DNA of 64,000 nt from Photobacterium rosenbergii. GTDB lineage: Bacteria; Pseudomonadota; Gammaproteobacteria; Enterobacterales; Vibrionaceae. The position numbers and the translations under genes were made by a program. The number at the start of each line of letters is the position of its first letter. Within the stretch, counting starts at the first letter, position 1. This document shows, one piece after another, positions 1 through 7,975 of the stretch. The stretch lies in the NCBI RefSeq assembly GCF_003026455.1, contig NZ_PYMB01000009.1, positions 97,930 to 161,929 on the forward strand, in the 5' to 3' direction. The notes beneath the pieces were generated by a model. It was given only the letters and a program-made list of their open reading frames with translations, was not told the origin of the DNA and ran no database searches.

Positions 1-58
1 TGGTGTGATTACTAAAGATGAAATGCCAGAAAAGCCTCCTAGGAAGAAGACTTACTAG
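1..58 (+). CDS. C-terminal end of a gene entering from the left (partial)
   Basis: In frame 2 the first bases read an open 18-residue tail, GVITKDEMPEKPPRKKTY, closed by TAG at 56-58 and followed 30 bp later by a terminator-like hairpin. The lysine and proline-rich end fits a protein C-terminus, but nothing identifies the family. It may be non-coding; the hairpin downstream is the main support. Confidence 0.4.
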   Translation, partial: GVITKDEMPEKPPRKKTY

Positions 59-89
59 CGGGGCTAAAATAGCTTATCGGAAATGCTGA

Positions 90-118
90 GCAGCGCCATT
101 GCCGGCGCTGCCTTTATT
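90..118 (+). terminator. Rho-independent terminator
   Basis: The hairpin GCAGCGCC-ATTGCC-GGCGCTGC at 90-111 is followed by CTTTATT. It would end the gene that enters from the left and sits just past the stop codon of the convergent SDR gene. Confidence 0.6.
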
Positions 119-119
119 G

Positions 120-899
120 TTAGAGACCCTCTAGCGCTTCCAGTGACTCGGGTAGGATTTGCCCGCCATCCACGACCATGGTCTGGCCGGTAATATACCC
201 CGCTTCATCTGAAGCAAAGAACAGGGCGGTATTACCGATATCCTCAACATCTCCCAATCGGTTGAGCGGGATGGATGCTGCCATGGTATCGAGGTAGTCC
301 TGCCCGAGATCCTGCAACCCTTCGGTGTAGATATTCCCCGGCATAATGGCATTGATCGTAATGCCGGAGCGAGCCAATTCAATTGCAGCAGTTTTGACAA
401 AGCCTAGTTGACCAGCCTTAGAGGCGCCGTAGTGCGACCAACCCGGAAAACCGGTTACAGGCCCAGTAATGGAGGAGGTAACAATGATCCGGCCCTTACT
501 TTGTTCTTTCATAAATGGGGTGACGGCTTTAACGCTCAGGAACAAGCTTTTGAGGTTGGTGTTCATTACTTCATCCCAATTTTCGGGATCCATATCGTCA
601 AGGCTTGCTTGTGGGAAGATCCCTGCATTGGCACACAGCACATCGATACGGCCATATTTCTCCCTGACAAATTCAGCCATTTTCTGCATTTCCTGCCAGT
701 TGCTGACATCAGCCAAGAAGTATTCAGCGTTGAATCCGTGTTGATGAAATTCAGCAATGGCCTGTTGGGCGGACTCTTCACCACGGGCGACAATAACAAG
801 GTTGGCACCCTGACGGGCAAATACACGGGCGATCCCTTTGCCGATCCCTTTGCTTCCACCTGTGACTATGACGGTTTGCCCTTTGATTGTTTTGAGCAT
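120..899 (-). CDS. SDR family oxidoreductase (FabG-like)
   Basis: Classical short-chain dehydrogenase/reductase of about 259 residues, NAD(P)-dependent and cytoplasmic; substrate unknown. The Rossmann motif VTGGSKGIGKG is near the N-terminus, followed by a NAG-type motif (CANAG), a catalytic serine region (VTSSITG) and the active-site YGASK. The C-terminal GQTMVVDGG is typical of the family. I start at the ATG at 899 because GGAAGAAAG lies just upstream; the longer frame would begin at a TTG overlapping that ribosome site. It stands alone, separated by about 350 bp from the regulators on the other strand. It is not close to the two KduD proteins further on. Confidence 0.85.
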   Translation of the reverse strand: MLKTIKGQTVIVTGGSKGIGKGIARVFARQGANLVIVARGEESAQQAIAEFHQHGFNAEYFLADVSNWQEMQKMAEFVREKYGRIDVLCANAGIFPQASLDDMDPENWDEVMNTNLKSLFLSVKAVTPFMKEQSKGRIIVTSSITGPVTGFPGWSHYGASKAGQLGFVKTAAIELARSGITINAIMPGNIYTEGLQDLGQDYLDTMAASIPLNRLGDVEDIGNTALFFASDEAGYITGQTMVVDGGQILPESLEALEGL

Positions 900-1250
900 A
901 ATAGACTTTCTTCCCAATTAACGGTGTATAGTAAATTGGGCATGATAATGCGTAATAAGTATATTTTACTGGACTTAATTGTAAGTTTATTTATACAGCG
1001 ACATTGGTTCAATTTCTCTGTAAAAAGCTGGAAAAGAAAATGATTTGCAATGATTTATGATTGGTTACAAATACAGTGAAGTTCTTGTTACTTTGCCCGC
1101 GGTATTGCCCGGCTAAAATTGTACCATGCAATTTTGGCCACAGTGCCAATTGTTAAAATGCACCGCAGGTATCAGGATTTGTCATTTTCAGCAGCAAATA
1201 TATCGGTATCGCAAGGAGGCGGTGGGCACAGTAGGAGTAGATAAGTTTCT
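900..1250. other. Intergenic region between divergent genes
   Basis: About 350 bp of AT-rich DNA with divergent promoters expected for the SDR gene and the Crp/Fnr gene. I see no convincing gene, strong palindrome or repeat; only the ribosome site GGAGTAG before 1251 is clear. Confidence 0.5.
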
Positions 1251-1907
1251 ATGAAAGAACGACTTCAGCAAATATATAACCTCTCTGATGACCTGACAGA
1301 ACAACTCACCCAAGCTGGCACCTTCCGCACTTTCTCGCGTGGGAAATACCTAGGTTTCCAGGGCGAAATTCCTGATGTCCTCTATCTTCCACTCGACGGT
1401 ATTCTCTCGCTGCAAGCGCCTTGCGAATCTCGGGATGATTACTTTTATGCAGTGTTCTGCGCGGGGATCCCGGTTAATGATTTGTTTTTGCTCAACCCGC
1501 AGCCGCGGTTTGAATCATTAAAGGCGTTGACGGATGTTACTCTGTTGTCTGTCCCCTTCACTAAAGCCAGGGAGTTGATGGCGGACTCGTTGGAGTTTTC
1601 ACATATGATGATGAAGTCAGTATCCAACAAACTCTATACTTTTGGCTGCCTTAATTATATCCAGTCGGAAAAGAACCCAGAGCAGAAGATACTCAAGTGC
1701 CTGCAACAGTTGGCGAGTCTCAACCCCAGAAACCGGGTGTACTTAAATTATCGCAATATTGCCTCCTTGATGGTTATCTCTCGTAACACCGTGGCTAAAG
1801 TGGTGAAGGATCTCCATAGCCGGGGTGTGTTGGTAGTAGAAAAAAGCTACATTACGTTTCCTGAACAGAGCGAACTGTGCCAAGCCCCCAGTCATTCGCT
1901 GTATTGA
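1251..1907 (+). CDS. Crp/Fnr family transcriptional regulator
   Basis: A 218-residue protein with an N-terminal cyclic-nucleotide-binding-like beta-roll (about residues 20-110, including FSRGKYLGFQGEIPDVLYLPLDGIL) and a C-terminal winged helix (about 155-205, YRNIASLMVISRNTVAKVV as recognition region). It lacks the Fnr-type N-terminal cysteine cluster, so iron-sulfur oxygen sensing is unlikely. The ribosome site GGAGTAG precedes the ATG. A second member of the family follows 53 bp downstream in the same direction, so the two may be co-transcribed. Ligand and targets cannot be read from sequence. Confidence 0.85.
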   Translation: MKERLQQIYNLSDDLTEQLTQAGTFRTFSRGKYLGFQGEIPDVLYLPLDGILSLQAPCESRDDYFYAVFCAGIPVNDLFLLNPQPRFESLKALTDVTLLSVPFTKARELMADSLEFSHMMMKSVSNKLYTFGCLNYIQSEKNPEQKILKCLQQLASLNPRNRVYLNYRNIASLMVISRNTVAKVVKDLHSRGVLVVEKSYITFPEQSELCQAPSHSLY

Positions 1908-1960
1908 GTATGTACTTCATTTTGCTACGATCAAATAGATAATAGAGGCGAGGATGCAAT

Positions 1961-2599
1961 ATGCAACTTGAAAACAGGGCTGAACTGGAGCACTTCTGCT
2001 CATTATTGACTGAGCAGGACTACCCGAACCTGTACACGGCTTTTATGAAAAATGCTGTCGCCAAGCGTTTTGAGCCTGGAGAAGTAATAGTTTTTCAGGA
2101 AGAGATATTACAGCGTCTGGGTTACTTGAGTGCAGGCGAAGCGGAGATCCACCTTACTTCATTTGAGGGCGACACTATTATTGCTGAACGGTTTCCACCG
2201 GGCTCTTTGTTAAATGCCCCAAGGTATATCGATGGTAAAGGCTCGCCTGCTGATGTCATTGCAGTCAAACCATGTACTGTCCTTTTTCTGCCTTACAGAA
2301 TGCTGAGAAGCGATTCCATCTTGGATGCAGAAACATTACGGTTGGCAGCGCATACAACGGCGGTACTGTACCGGTTGACTGAAAAAGTCTACCGGGCGGC
2401 TATGTTGCTGCCTTTGAAAGAGAGAATTATTCATCGCCTTTTTTTGCTAAAAGATGAAAATAATAGTGTAGATATTACCGCTGAAAAATTAGCAAGCTAT
2501 CTTGGGGTAAGTAAATATAAAATCCACCGCTCGTTGAATGAGCTGGAAAAAGAAAGCCGGATTGTAAATACCTATGGCTCCGTAACCTTAGTTGAATGA
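1961..2599 (+). CDS. Crp/Fnr family transcriptional regulator, second copy
   Basis: A 212-residue protein with a cNMP-binding-like domain (FEPGEVIVFQEEILQRLGYL near residues 40-60) and a C-terminal helix-turn-helix (ITAEKLASYLGVSKYKIHRS). It follows another Crp/Fnr gene on the same strand with a short gap and may share its transcript. The two proteins are clearly different in sequence, so this is not a recent duplication. The arrangement resembles YeiL-like regulators, but I cannot assign a ligand. The stop codon lies 3 bp from the end of the convergent exported-protein gene. Confidence 0.8.
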   Translation: MQLENRAELEHFCSLLTEQDYPNLYTAFMKNAVAKRFEPGEVIVFQEEILQRLGYLSAGEAEIHLTSFEGDTIIAERFPPGSLLNAPRYIDGKGSPADVIAVKPCTVLFLPYRMLRSDSILDAETLRLAAHTTAVLYRLTEKVYRAAMLLPLKERIIHRLFLLKDENNSVDITAEKLASYLGVSKYKIHRSLNELEKESRIVNTYGSVTLVE

Positions 2600-2602
2600 A
2601 AC

Positions 2603-3106
2603 TTAACTGCGCATCAGTTTTTCTTTTATTTTTATATTATCTTGATGAATAAGGATAATGTTATTTTCAAATGCCTCTTGTAGTGAAACGCTGCCGTTAA
2701 TTATTGCCTGTAAACTGACATGCGTAAGCATGATGGTATTGGCAAGATCCTCCGGCGGCGTAATATCAATCTCAAGCCTACCTTCATTACTGATACCGTA
2801 ACTCGACCAAATTGGCACATCTGCCAGCAGTATGTGAACCCCTTCAACCCCATGTAATTCAAGCTTTCGAGAGAATAACGTTAGCCACCAAGAAGCTCTT
2901 TGGAAGGCTGGTAAGCCTTCAAGCTGAGTGACAGGTTTGATGATGCCTGTTTGCTCGGCATACATACCAGCTAGGGTGAGCTGCATAGTGCCTGGAAGGA
3001 CTGGGCTATTGTCATCGTATTCCATACTCAGATGAAATGGACATGCAAAAGTGACAGTAGAAAATATAAGGGCTGCGAAAAAATATGAGACTTTACGTTT
3101 TTTCAT
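2603..3106 (-). CDS. Small exported protein with an SCP2-like domain
   Basis: A 167-residue protein with an N-terminal signal peptide (MKKRKVSYFFAALIFSTVTFA, then CPF). Its C-terminal third reads like an SCP2 or alkyl-sulfatase C-terminal domain: a strand ending LANTIMLTHVSLQAIINGSV, then SLQEAFENNIILIHQD, matching the usual pattern of a threonine strand, a helix, G-S-x-S-L-x-x-A and a final hydrophobic strand. It is divergent to an alkyl-sulfatase-like gene that lacks exactly this domain, so the two may work together in the periplasm. The domain call is from pattern only; the middle of the protein is unassigned. No enzymatic activity is expected; SCP2 folds bind hydrophobic ligands. Confidence 0.6.
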   Translation of the reverse strand: MKKRKVSYFFAALIFSTVTFACPFHLSMEYDDNSPVLPGTMQLTLAGMYAEQTGIIKPVTQLEGLPAFQRASWWLTLFSRKLELHGVEGVHILLADVPIWSSYGISNEGRLEIDITPPEDLANTIMLTHVSLQAIINGSVSLQEAFENNIILIHQDNIKIKEKLMRS

Positions 3107-3252
3107 ACATAACTTACTTCATTGCTAAATAATATTTTAGTGAAATATATCACTAAATATTGGAATGGAAATTGTACCTTGCAATATTCAACAAGAGCAT
3201 GGTTGATATGCTTTGTGTGAATTGATTATTTCGAAAATGCAAGGGTAAGACT

Positions 3253-4659
3253 ATGTATAAACTTACTTGTGTTGCAGCGTTAGTTGCAGCCGTCACATCC
3301 GCTTCAGTATTTGCCAGCACTTCACTCTCTGTGGACGCTCAAAATGTGGTGAGCCCAACCGGCGCGATTCTCGCTGAAAGTCTGAATAATAAAGATCAGC
3401 AATACACAGAAGCTGTTTATGAAGTATTGCCAGGTGTATGGTCGGTCACCGGCCTTGGCATGGATAACATTAATGTGATTGAAGGTGAAACCGGCCTCAT
3501 TGTTATCGACGGTGGTATCAGCCGCGCTTATGCCCAGAAAGCCATGTCGATGCTGCCTGAGAAGGTTTCCTCCAAGCCAGTAAAAGGCTTTATCTATACC
3601 CACTGGCATTACATCTTCGGTGCTGGCGAGTGGAATGTTAGCGATGATACGGTTGTTGTTGCCCACGAGAACCATCAGAGCGAACTGACGACCTCGACAG
3701 ATGCATCCTCACCAACTGCACCAGCCCGTGTCCTTCGTACTCAGATCCAGCTAGGCACCTTCTTGCCGAAAGAAGGGCAGGATTCGCCATCGGTCACTGG
3801 CCTGGTGAATGTTGATATGTCTGATATTTCTGGGTATATGGCACCTACCAAGCTGGTGGGTGATGACGAAACCGAGTTCGAAATCGATGGCGTGAAATTT
3901 GTTACTCATGCCGGTCATTCGGATACCCTGGATGGTCTGAGCATCTACATGCCAGATCAGAAGGTCAGCATCGACAACACATACTGGGCACATGGCTTGT
4001 TCAACTTCTCTACCCTGCGCGGCGACCGTTGGCGTGAAGTGGAGTTGATGACCCAGGCAACCCAGTGGCTGCTTGACCAGGATGTAGAGCATAGCCTGAA
4101 AGTGCACGGCAAGCCGGTGTCTGGTGAAATCTTCAAAGAGCAGCTGACGGCACAGATGAAGTCTATCGAACTACTGGTTTCTGAAACAGAAAAAGCCATT
4201 GGTAAAGGTATGTCACCGGATGAAATCCAATACAACGTGACGTTCCCTGAAGAGCTGGCTAACTCACCACACCTAGAGCAAAACTACGGTGAATGGAGCT
4301 TCCATACCCGCCGTTACTACAACCAAGCGATGCATTGGTTCGGTAACGACTCTGTCGACCTGCATCCGTTGGAGCGTAACGATGAAGCACGCCGGATGGT
4401 GAAGGCTATGGGTGGTGTGGATCAAGTGATCAGCCAAGCCAAGGAAGCCCACCAAGAGGGGGAATACCAATGGTCTGCACAATTGGCGACCTACGCGATC
4501 CGTGCCGGAAGTGACGAAGCCAAACAGGTGAAAGCAGACGCGCTGCGTAGCAAGGCACAGTATGCGACGGCTTCAAATACCCGTAACTGGTACCTGACCC
4601 ATGCATTGGTACTGGAAGGAAAGCTTGAGCTGCCGATCGTACTGACTGGCGAATACTAA
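3253..4659 (+). CDS. Alkyl-sulfatase-like exported metallo-beta-lactamase-fold protein
   Basis: A 468-residue protein with a signal peptide (cleavage likely after SASVFA). The MBL-like domain spans about 50-290 and the alkyl-sulfatase dimerisation domain about 300-430 (NYGEWSFHTRRYYNQAMHWFG, LERNDEARRMVKAMGG). SdsA1-type enzymes carry HxHxDH as metal ligands; here the motif is H117-W-H119-Y-I-F122, so the Asp and third His are missing. The two downstream Glu positions also appear altered (DTLDGLSIYMP, VSIDN), while a late His (VHGKPVSG) is kept. The C-terminal SCP2 domain of SdsA1 is absent and the frame stops at about 468 residues. Sulfatase activity is therefore doubtful. The clear terminator downstream suggests a single-gene transcript. 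Confidence 0.75.
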   Translation: MYKLTCVAALVAAVTSASVFASTSLSVDAQNVVSPTGAILAESLNNKDQQYTEAVYEVLPGVWSVTGLGMDNINVIEGETGLIVIDGGISRAYAQKAMSMLPEKVSSKPVKGFIYTHWHYIFGAGEWNVSDDTVVVAHENHQSELTTSTDASSPTAPARVLRTQIQLGTFLPKEGQDSPSVTGLVNVDMSDISGYMAPTKLVGDDETEFEIDGVKFVTHAGHSDTLDGLSIYMPDQKVSIDNTYWAHGLFNFSTLRGDRWREVELMTQATQWLLDQDVEHSLKVHGKPVSGEIFKEQLTAQMKSIELLVSETEKAIGKGMSPDEIQYNVTFPEELANSPHLEQNYGEWSFHTRRYYNQAMHWFGNDSVDLHPLERNDEARRMVKAMGGVDQVISQAKEAHQEGEYQWSAQLATYAIRAGSDEAKQVKADALRSKAQYATASNTRNWYLTHALVLEGKLELPIVLTGEY

Positions 4660-4719
4660 TCCCTTCGACACTTTTTGATTGCATATCAAGTGATTAAATC
4701 GCAATTGTTGACATAACAA

Positions 4720-4743
4720 GCTCACCCATTTCGGGTGGGCTTT
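4720..4743 (+). terminator. Terminator-like hairpin after the alkyl-sulfatase-like gene
   Basis: GCTCACCC-ATTTC-GGGTGGGC followed by TTT. The stem is strong but the U-run is short. Confidence 0.55.
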
Positions 4744-4776
4744 ATGCCATCTGGACACCTTGATAAGGACACTGTT

Positions 4777-5310
4777 ATGAAAACCCTCTTTGCTTACTAT
4801 CTACACTATTCGATTATTCTCGCCCACCATGTCAAGCCATTTAGAAAGGTGCTTCAGGCAGGTAATACGCTGCTGATAAAGCTGGTTGTGCGCCAGTATG
4901 AGCGTGATGGCCTCAAAGCCTGGCAATCATTTTGGCTCCCTGCTTTTGCCAAGTTTGGTCGCTCGCGGGCGCCCTATCTTGCCAAGAAAATGGCGATTGA
5001 TATCAACGACCCGAAATCACTGGGTAGCTACCACGATTTTGAAGATCCGATTCTGGGCGTTGAAGGGCATTGGGAAACAACAGAAAACGGCCATCCAGTG
5101 CGTGTTGAAACCGCCTGTGTGGTGTGTGACGCGCTAAAAGCGGCGACAGAAAACAAGCAATGCCGTGCTGACTTTTGCCGCCATGTGGTTGCGGCTATGG
5201 AGCAGAATACCGGTGAGGCGCTCAACCCTGACTACCGGGTGGAAATCCATGACTTGATGACAGAAGATGCTGAGGTGTGCCGTTTTGTCCATAAGATCGA
5301 GATAAAGTAA
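4777..5310 (+). CDS. ATC-hydrolase-like protein (PF14196 type)
   Basis: About 177 residues, no signal peptide. It resembles the L-2-amino-thiazoline-4-carboxylate hydrolase-like family: central RADFCRHVVAAMEQ and a C-terminal strand ending with VHKIEIK, plus a cysteine-containing segment TACVVCDALKAATE. I choose the ATG at 4777, preceded by AAGGAC with good spacing; the longer frame would start inside the upstream hairpin. The family assignment is from general resemblance and is only moderately sure. The substrate is unknown and most members of this family are uncharacterised. A bidirectional terminator separates it from the convergent acetyltransferase gene. Confidence 0.6.
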   Translation: MKTLFAYYLHYSIILAHHVKPFRKVLQAGNTLLIKLVVRQYERDGLKAWQSFWLPAFAKFGRSRAPYLAKKMAIDINDPKSLGSYHDFEDPILGVEGHWETTENGHPVRVETACVVCDALKAATENKQCRADFCRHVVAAMEQNTGEALNPDYRVEIHDLMTEDAEVCRFVHKIEIK

Positions 5311-5328
5311 ATATTGCTGATCTATCTA

Positions 5329-5352
5329 AACCTCGCTAATGCGAGGTTTTTT
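5329..5352. terminator. Bidirectional terminator
   Basis: AACCTCGC-TAAT-GCGAGGTT followed by TTTT on the plus strand, between two convergent genes (stops at 5310 and 5359). Confidence 0.75.
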
Positions 5353-5358
5353 AGTTGT

Positions 5359-5766
5359 TTATACTTCAAGCGTATAGCGCAACGAGCGTTTCTCAAACCC
5401 ATTCTTGGCATAAAATTCTTGGGCTTGGTAGCGACTCAGTGATGTCGTCACTTCCAATAGTTGGCAGCCATGCTTTTTAGCATGGTTTCTGGCTACTTCT
5501 ATGAGCGTTGAGCCAATGCCTTTGCCGCGCTTGTCTTTCTCTGTCACTAGGGCGGTGATACGGCAGATTTGCTCGCCAGTAGGAAAATACGGAAAGATGA
5601 TCAAGGCTATCAACCCAAGTAATTCATCTTCGCTATCGAAAACCATGGTTGCTTGCCTGTTGTCGTCTAGCATTGACTCGAGAATCTCAGGTGAGGTTTG
5701 GTAGCCAAGCTGAGTCAGCAATTTTCCAATCGCTGGGCCATCATCTATGTTGGCTTGTCGGATCAT
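5359..5766 (-). CDS. GNAT family N-acetyltransferase
   Basis: About 135 residues forming a single GNAT domain: N-terminal MIRQANIDDGPAIGKLL, the acetyl-CoA loop KDKRGKGIGSTLI, and C-terminal FYAKNGFEKRS, the usual last strand. The start at 5766 is chosen because GGGAGTGG sits just before that ATG; an in-frame ATG 12 bp earlier overlaps the ribosome site. Substrate unknown; small free-standing GNATs acetylate amino acids, antibiotics or protein N-termini. It stands alone. Confidence 0.85.
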   Translation of the reverse strand: MIRQANIDDGPAIGKLLTQLGYQTSPEILESMLDDNRQATMVFDSEDELLGLIALIIFPYFPTGEQICRITALVTEKDKRGKGIGSTLIEVARNHAKKHGCQLLEVTTSLSRYQAQEFYAKNGFEKRSLRYTLEV

Positions 5767-5929
5767 ATCCACTCCCATTTAAGTATGACTAACCCAGCCT
5801 AGCAGAACGATATGACAAGTTTGTGGAGTGAAAACTCAAAAAAGAATAATACGAGCAGATTTAGAACTGTATATATCCAAGCGGCTTAGGGTGCCTATTG
5901 GATATATACAGTACAGGTAGGGGCGCGGC

Positions 5930-6646
5930 TTAAGCCACTTCGCTTGGCAGGCGGTGCTTCTCTTCTTTTAGCAAGAACTGAGACGCAGAACGGGCTTTGT
6001 CAGCATTGCCGGCCATGATGGCATCGTAGATAGAACGGTGCTCATTGATACAAACGCCACCATCTTTGGACGAGTGGTGAATGAAGCTCATGAAAATCGT
6101 CGCCATTACGTTGCCGAATGGAAGGTAGAAGTCGTTACCGGTTGAGAAGAAAATCAAACGGTGGAAGTGCATATCGACTTCTGCCCAGCGTGCTTGGTCA
6201 AAGTCATCCGCAATTTCACACATTTGCTGGAAGGTCTCTGATAGCTCGATACGCTGTTCGGCAGTGGCATTGCGTGCTGCTAGGGCACAGGCTTCTGGCT
6301 CGATGGCTTTACGCAGGCCAAGGAACTGATGGTAGAAGACTTCCGCGTTCTGCAGGCCTTCCATCCATTCTAGAAGTTGTGGATCAAGGAAGTTCCAGTT
6401 CAGGCGGTCAACAACCTTGGTACCGATTTTCGGCTTTGACTCAAGCAGGCCTTTTGACGTCAGAAGCTTAACTGCTTCACGCAGGGCGGTGCGGCTGATG
6501 CCGAATTGTTCACAGAGCGTCATTTCTCCAGGGATCACTTGGCCTTGCGCGAGCTGGCCAGAGAGAATGCGACGGGCGATTTCGCGGGCTACCTGTACAT
6601 GCAGGCTGCGTTTGGATCCCGCAATCGCGGTAAAACTAGAAGACAT
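5930..6646 (-). CDS. GntR family (FadR subfamily) regulator of the lyase locus
   Basis: About 238 residues. N-terminal winged helix (RSLHVQVAREIARRILSGQL, then TLCEQFGISRTALREAVKLL) and a C-terminal all-helical FCD domain with metal-site histidines (VDMHFHRLIF, INEHRSIYDAIMAG). The start at 6646 has AAGGAT upstream; the longer frame has no ribosome site. FadR-type proteins near KdgM and uronate genes (ExuR, UxuR type) respond to uronate intermediates, so I infer control of the porin, symporter and lyase genes at 6.8-12.7 kb. Tandem 8-bp repeats in front of it may be its own operator. Confidence 0.85.
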   Translation of the reverse strand: MSSSFTAIAGSKRSLHVQVAREIARRILSGQLAQGQVIPGEMTLCEQFGISRTALREAVKLLTSKGLLESKPKIGTKVVDRLNWNFLDPQLLEWMEGLQNAEVFYHQFLGLRKAIEPEACALAARNATAEQRIELSETFQQMCEIADDFDQARWAEVDMHFHRLIFFSTGNDFYLPFGNVMATIFMSFIHHSSKDGGVCINEHRSIYDAIMAGNADKARSASQFLLKEEKHRLPSEVA

Positions 6647-6673
6647 GTTAATCCTTGGTTCAATAACAATATG

Positions 6674-6689
6674 TATGACTATATGACTA
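6674..6689. promoter_or_regulatory. Tandem TATGACTA repeats in the gntR promoter
   Basis: Two exact head-to-tail copies of TATGACTA, about 28 bp upstream of the gntR start codon. Direct repeats here fit an autoregulatory site, but no experimental consensus supports it. Confidence 0.35.
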
Positions 6690-6741
6690 CAGTATACTGG
6701 ATTTCGTGTTTTAGCTTGAGTAGTTTTGAATTTTTCAGGCA

Positions 6742-6766
6742 AAAAAGCCGACTTTCGTCGGCTTTT
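6742..6766 (-). terminator. Terminator after the KdgM-type porin gene
   Basis: Perfect stem AAGCCGAC-TTTC-GTCGGCTT flanked by A and T runs, so it can work in both directions. On the minus strand it follows the porin stop codon by about 80 bp. Confidence 0.7.
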
Positions 6767-6847
6767 TATCGTAATAAAATTTACCGCTAGGGGCAATTTT
6801 TAGCTGTAAAACAGTCTATCTGTAGCCGATATCCTATGAGCGAACCA

Positions 6848-7537
6848 TTAGAAGCTGTACGTAATACCTACACGGCTACGAAGTTCGCGTTTATCACCAC
6901 CTTCGTTCTCTGGGCGGCTGTAGCTAACATCACCAAACTCAACATATGGGCTCCAAGCACCTGGACGGTAACGGATGCTGATGTTGTTCTCGTAGTTGGT
7001 GTCTTTGCCGTCGTATAGCTCGTAACCTTCAGCCTTGTAGTAGTTCATTTCAAGACCGAACTGCCAATCGTTCATGCGGTAGCCAACGTTACCGGTTACA
7101 CGGTGGCGTTTTTCTGTACTGTCGCCGTTGCTGTAAGTTTTAAAGTCGTGGCGGTAACGACCGCTTAAGGTTAGGCCTTCTACTTGATCAAATGCATAAG
7201 TCAGACGAACCTGTGGCTTATAGGTCATACCACCAGTTCGGCCTTCAATTGGCATACCTGGTTGCAAAGTCCAGTTGTCGTTCAGACGGAAGCGGTATCC
7301 CCAGTCAAATTCCCAACCATTGTTTTTCAGGTCTTCCATGAACTTGCCGTTTTCACCGTTGAATTTCAGCTCACCACTGAAATAAAGGTCACCAATACTT
7401 TCATTGATTTTTACACGGCTTGAGTGACGCTCAGATGAGCCGCGGTATTCATGACGGAAGTCGATAGAAGCAGCGCTGACCTGGCCCGCAATAAGAGCTG
7501 AACCAATAAGTAGCATCAGGGGAGAATGTTTGAACAT
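6848..7537 (-). CDS. kdgM: KdgM-family oligouronate-specific outer-membrane porin
   Basis: A 229-residue protein with a signal peptide (ending IAGQVSA-A) and a short beta-barrel. Features of KdgM: SIDFRHEYRGSSERHSSRVKI at the start, alternating strands rich in Arg and aromatic residues, LSGRYRHDFKTY in the middle and a C-terminal RSRVGITYSF ending in Phe. KdgM-type monomeric 12-stranded channels admit acidic oligosaccharides such as oligogalacturonate or oligoalginate. It is divergent from the symporter and lyase genes, with about 440 bp of shared control DNA, so it is probably the outer-membrane entry for the same sugar. Confidence 0.85.
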   Translation of the reverse strand: MFKHSPLMLLIGSALIAGQVSAASIDFRHEYRGSSERHSSRVKINESIGDLYFSGELKFNGENGKFMEDLKNNGWEFDWGYRFRLNDNWTLQPGMPIEGRTGGMTYKPQVRLTYAFDQVEGLTLSGRYRHDFKTYSNGDSTEKRHRVTGNVGYRMNDWQFGLEMNYYKAEGYELYDGKDTNYENNISIRYRPGAWSPYVEFGDVSYSRPENEGGDKRELRSRVGITYSF

Positions 7538-7644
7538 AGTGTTTATTCCTGAATTGTAGGGCGTTCCCGAAAAAGTAATACAATAGTATTGTTTTGTTTT
7601 TTATCGTCAATCAGGGGTAAACGCTAATTGTGATCATGATCTAT

Positions 7645-7660
7645 AGTGATCGGTATCACA
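7645..7660. promoter_or_regulatory. CRP-like site
   Basis: AGTGATCGGTATCACA matches the CRP pattern TGTGA-N6-TCACA at nine of ten positions. It lies about 108 bp upstream of kdgM and fits catabolite control of both divergent units. Confidence 0.6.
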
Positions 7661-7880
7661 AATAAAATTTCAAGTTTTTTAATATCAGTGGTTTAGTTGT
7701 TTTTTTAGAAGTTCTTTTTATATTTTAACTCTTGGCAATAAACGTGAAACCGATCAAAAAAAGTATGACATTTTGATTTCAGTCAATATTTATTATTAGT
7801 ATAACGGTTGCTTATTTGATTTATAAGTCATTGTTTTAATGTGTTTTTATTGTTTTGTGTTACTTTTATCCTAAAATATT

Positions 7881-7896
7881 CGTGATCGTTATCGCG
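7881..7896. promoter_or_regulatory. CRP-like site near the symporter
   Basis: CGTGATCGTTATCGCG is a weaker CRP-type palindrome sharing the GTGATCG core with the stronger site upstream. It is about 80 bp before the symporter start. Confidence 0.4.
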
Positions 7897-7975
7897 ATTA
7901 ATGAATATTGTAGTACAAGAAACTCGGCGAGGTTTTTATAGTATAAGCAAATTACTACTCAAAAGGACTTCAACG

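Larger units (their letters stand above)
7538..7975. promoter_or_regulatory. Divergent control region of kdgM and the symporter/lyase operon
   Basis: About 440 bp, strongly AT-rich. It holds two CRP-like palindromes (listed separately) and AATACAATAGTATT near 7578, a small inverted repeat close to the porin start. The symporter start is set at 7976 (AAAGGACTTCAACG before ATG); the 75 bp of open frame before that includes one CRP-like site and is probably leader. Confidence 0.55.

Noticed and set aside
408..1043. 211-residue plus-strand frame over the SDR gene
   Set aside because: It lies opposite a clear SDR gene with catalytic motifs and has no ribosome site or family features.
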